Positions 61,168 to 64,000 of a stretch of 64,000 nt of DNA are shown in pieces; position 1 is the stretch's first letter; the number at the start of each line of letters is the position of its first letter. The DNA lies in assembly GCF_030819275.1 (NCBI RefSeq), contig NZ_JAUTBL010000001.1:744001-808000 (forward strand). Direction: 5' to 3'. The notes under the pieces were generated by a model. That model was not told the DNA's origin, ran no database searches, and was given only the letters and a program-made list of their open reading frames with translations. Origin of the DNA: Agrobacterium larrymoorei. Lineage in GTDB: Bacteria; Pseudomonadota; Alphaproteobacteria; Rhizobiales; Rhizobiaceae. The position numbers and the translations under genes are program-made.

Positions 61168-61632
61168 ATGAGTGAAGACCTGGCAGCAAGAGCTGCGCAC
61201 AGCGCCGCAATGCGAGAACGCGCCGAAAGGGATATGGCGCGCATGGGTGTCGATGCGGCATTTATTTGCAAACTGGTCGAGACCTTCTACGAGCGTGTCC
61301 GTGAGCATGACACGCTCGGACCCGTCTTCGACAACCGGCTTTCAGGCCGCTGGCCGGAGCACATGGAAAAGATGAAGAGCTTCTGGTCTTCCGTTGCCTT
61401 CAAGACCGGCGCCTACGGCGGAAAACCGGTCCAGGCGCATATGGGTGTCGGCGGCATGAGCGCCGATCTCTTTCCCCAATGGCTGACCTTGTTTTCCCAA
61501 ACGCTGGATGAGATCGCGCCGACGAAGGAAGCGCGTGACTGGTTCATGCAGACCGCGGAGCGCATCGCCAGAAGCCTGACGCTCTCCCTCTTCTACAACC
61601 CTGCCTTTGACGATCCGACACTTAAAGCCTGA
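61168..61632 (+). CDS. Group III truncated haemoglobin
   Basis: This 154-residue protein has the 2-on-2 globin pattern of group III: ICKLVETFYERVREHDTLGP, then FDNRLSGRWPEHMEKMKSFW, and the proximal His in VQAHMGV. The group binds oxygen or nitric oxide and is linked to redox or NO defence. It is divergent from cpdR. Confidence 0.9.
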   Translation: MSEDLAARAAHSAAMRERAERDMARMGVDAAFICKLVETFYERVREHDTLGPVFDNRLSGRWPEHMEKMKSFWSSVAFKTGAYGGKPVQAHMGVGGMSADLFPQWLTLFSQTLDEIAPTKEARDWFMQTAERIARSLTLSLFYNPAFDDPTLKA

Positions 61633-61697
61633 CCGGGTTGCCGATCTCAACTTGAGGTTACTCAAGGCTGGCCGAAATATCACCACTATTGTCTTGA

Positions 61698-62882
<1,185 letters not shown>

Positions 62883-62907
62883 GCATCGTCTAGGCACCCA
62901 ACGTAAA

Positions 62908-62937
62908 GCCATCCGTCGAGCGCGGATGGCATTTTTT
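62908..62937 (+). terminator. Terminator of the TRAP solute-binding gene
   Basis: GCCATCCG and CGGATGGC form an 8-bp stem, followed by a run of six Ts, 25 bp after the stop codon. Confidence 0.88.
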
Positions 62938-62955
62938 GTTTTCAGGCCAAATGAA

Positions 62956-62983
62956 AAGGGGCGCGACTTTCATCACGCCCCTT
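62956..62983 (-). terminator. Terminator of katG
   Basis: On the minus strand AAGGGGCG pairs with CGCCCCTT and is followed by TT, about 25 bp after the katG stop. Together with the hairpin at 62908 it separates the two convergent genes. Confidence 0.75.
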
Positions 62984-63005
62984 CTTTATTTTCTGGCTTC
63001 AGAAA

Positions 63006-64000
<995 letters not shown>

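Overview
The window comes from a high-GC alphaproteobacterium of the Rhizobiales, most likely Agrobacterium or Rhizobium. The evidence is the aerobic cobaltochelatase pair cobS-cobT, the neighbourhood accA-xerD-small membrane gene-aroK-aroB-bolA, ftsEX next to a YdcF-like gene and plsC, a CpdR-type response regulator, and rhizobial intergenic mosaic repeats. Two parts meet near 35.4-36.6 kb: a large prophage on the left and host chromosome on the right. I see no tRNA, rRNA or CRISPR array.

Prophage, about 1-35.4 kb. It has the layout of a long-tailed (siphovirus, HK97-like) temperate phage. Its left end and any integrase lie outside the window. From left to right: a leftward early gene cut by the window edge; a lambda-like immunity region (S24-type repressor, Cro-like protein) with paired 15-bp operators 40 bp apart at both control regions; rightward early genes including a GapR-like DUF2312 protein and a ParB/MT-A70 methyltransferase fusion; an inserted hicAB toxin-antitoxin pair; a replication gene that carries three iteron-like repeats beside an AT-rich stretch; and a NusG-family protein in the place of a late antiterminator, followed by a structured leader and a terminator. 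The late operon follows: HNH, terS, terL, portal, protease, capsid, head-tail joining, tail tube, tail chaperones with a GGGAAAG frameshift site, tape measure, tail tip, fibres. One tail-fibre-type gene (24902-26447) is broken by a single extra T. Lysis genes are a GH19-type endolysin with a membrane tail, an overlapping Rz/Rz1-like pair and a DUF1515 membrane protein.

Accessory cargo of the prophage. Two small membrane-protein genes lie on the opposite strand inside the late operon (17796-18050 and 28630-28917). After the lysis genes comes a cargo zone that looks AT-richer than its surroundings by eye: a two-gene AAA ATPase/HNH module matching Septu (PtuA/PtuB), an orphan ParA-like ATPase with a palindrome over its promoter, and a coupled leftward cluster of five tiny genes, one of which (a 52-residue probable zinc-binding protein) is very short. 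A 430-bp gene-free stretch and a YrbL-like kinase gene lead into host DNA.

Host chromosome, about 36.6-64 kb. It holds fatty-acid synthesis (accA), chromosome dimer resolution (xerD), the shikimate pathway (aroK, aroB), bolA, a J-domain protein, cobaltochelatase (cobS, cobT) and a phytase-like esterase. Then comes a leftward catabolic operon: a DUF3100 membrane pair, an M20 amidohydrolase, a LysR regulator, a beta-hydroxyacid dehydrogenase and an aldehyde dehydrogenase. It would import and hydrolyse an N-acyl or amide compound and oxidise the product. Then follow plsC, ydcF-like, ftsX, ftsE, a membrane-anchored DUF3426-like gene, hpt, clpB, cpdR, a group III truncated haemoglobin, a Tat-exported TRAP solute-binding protein and the 3' part of katG, which runs off the right edge.
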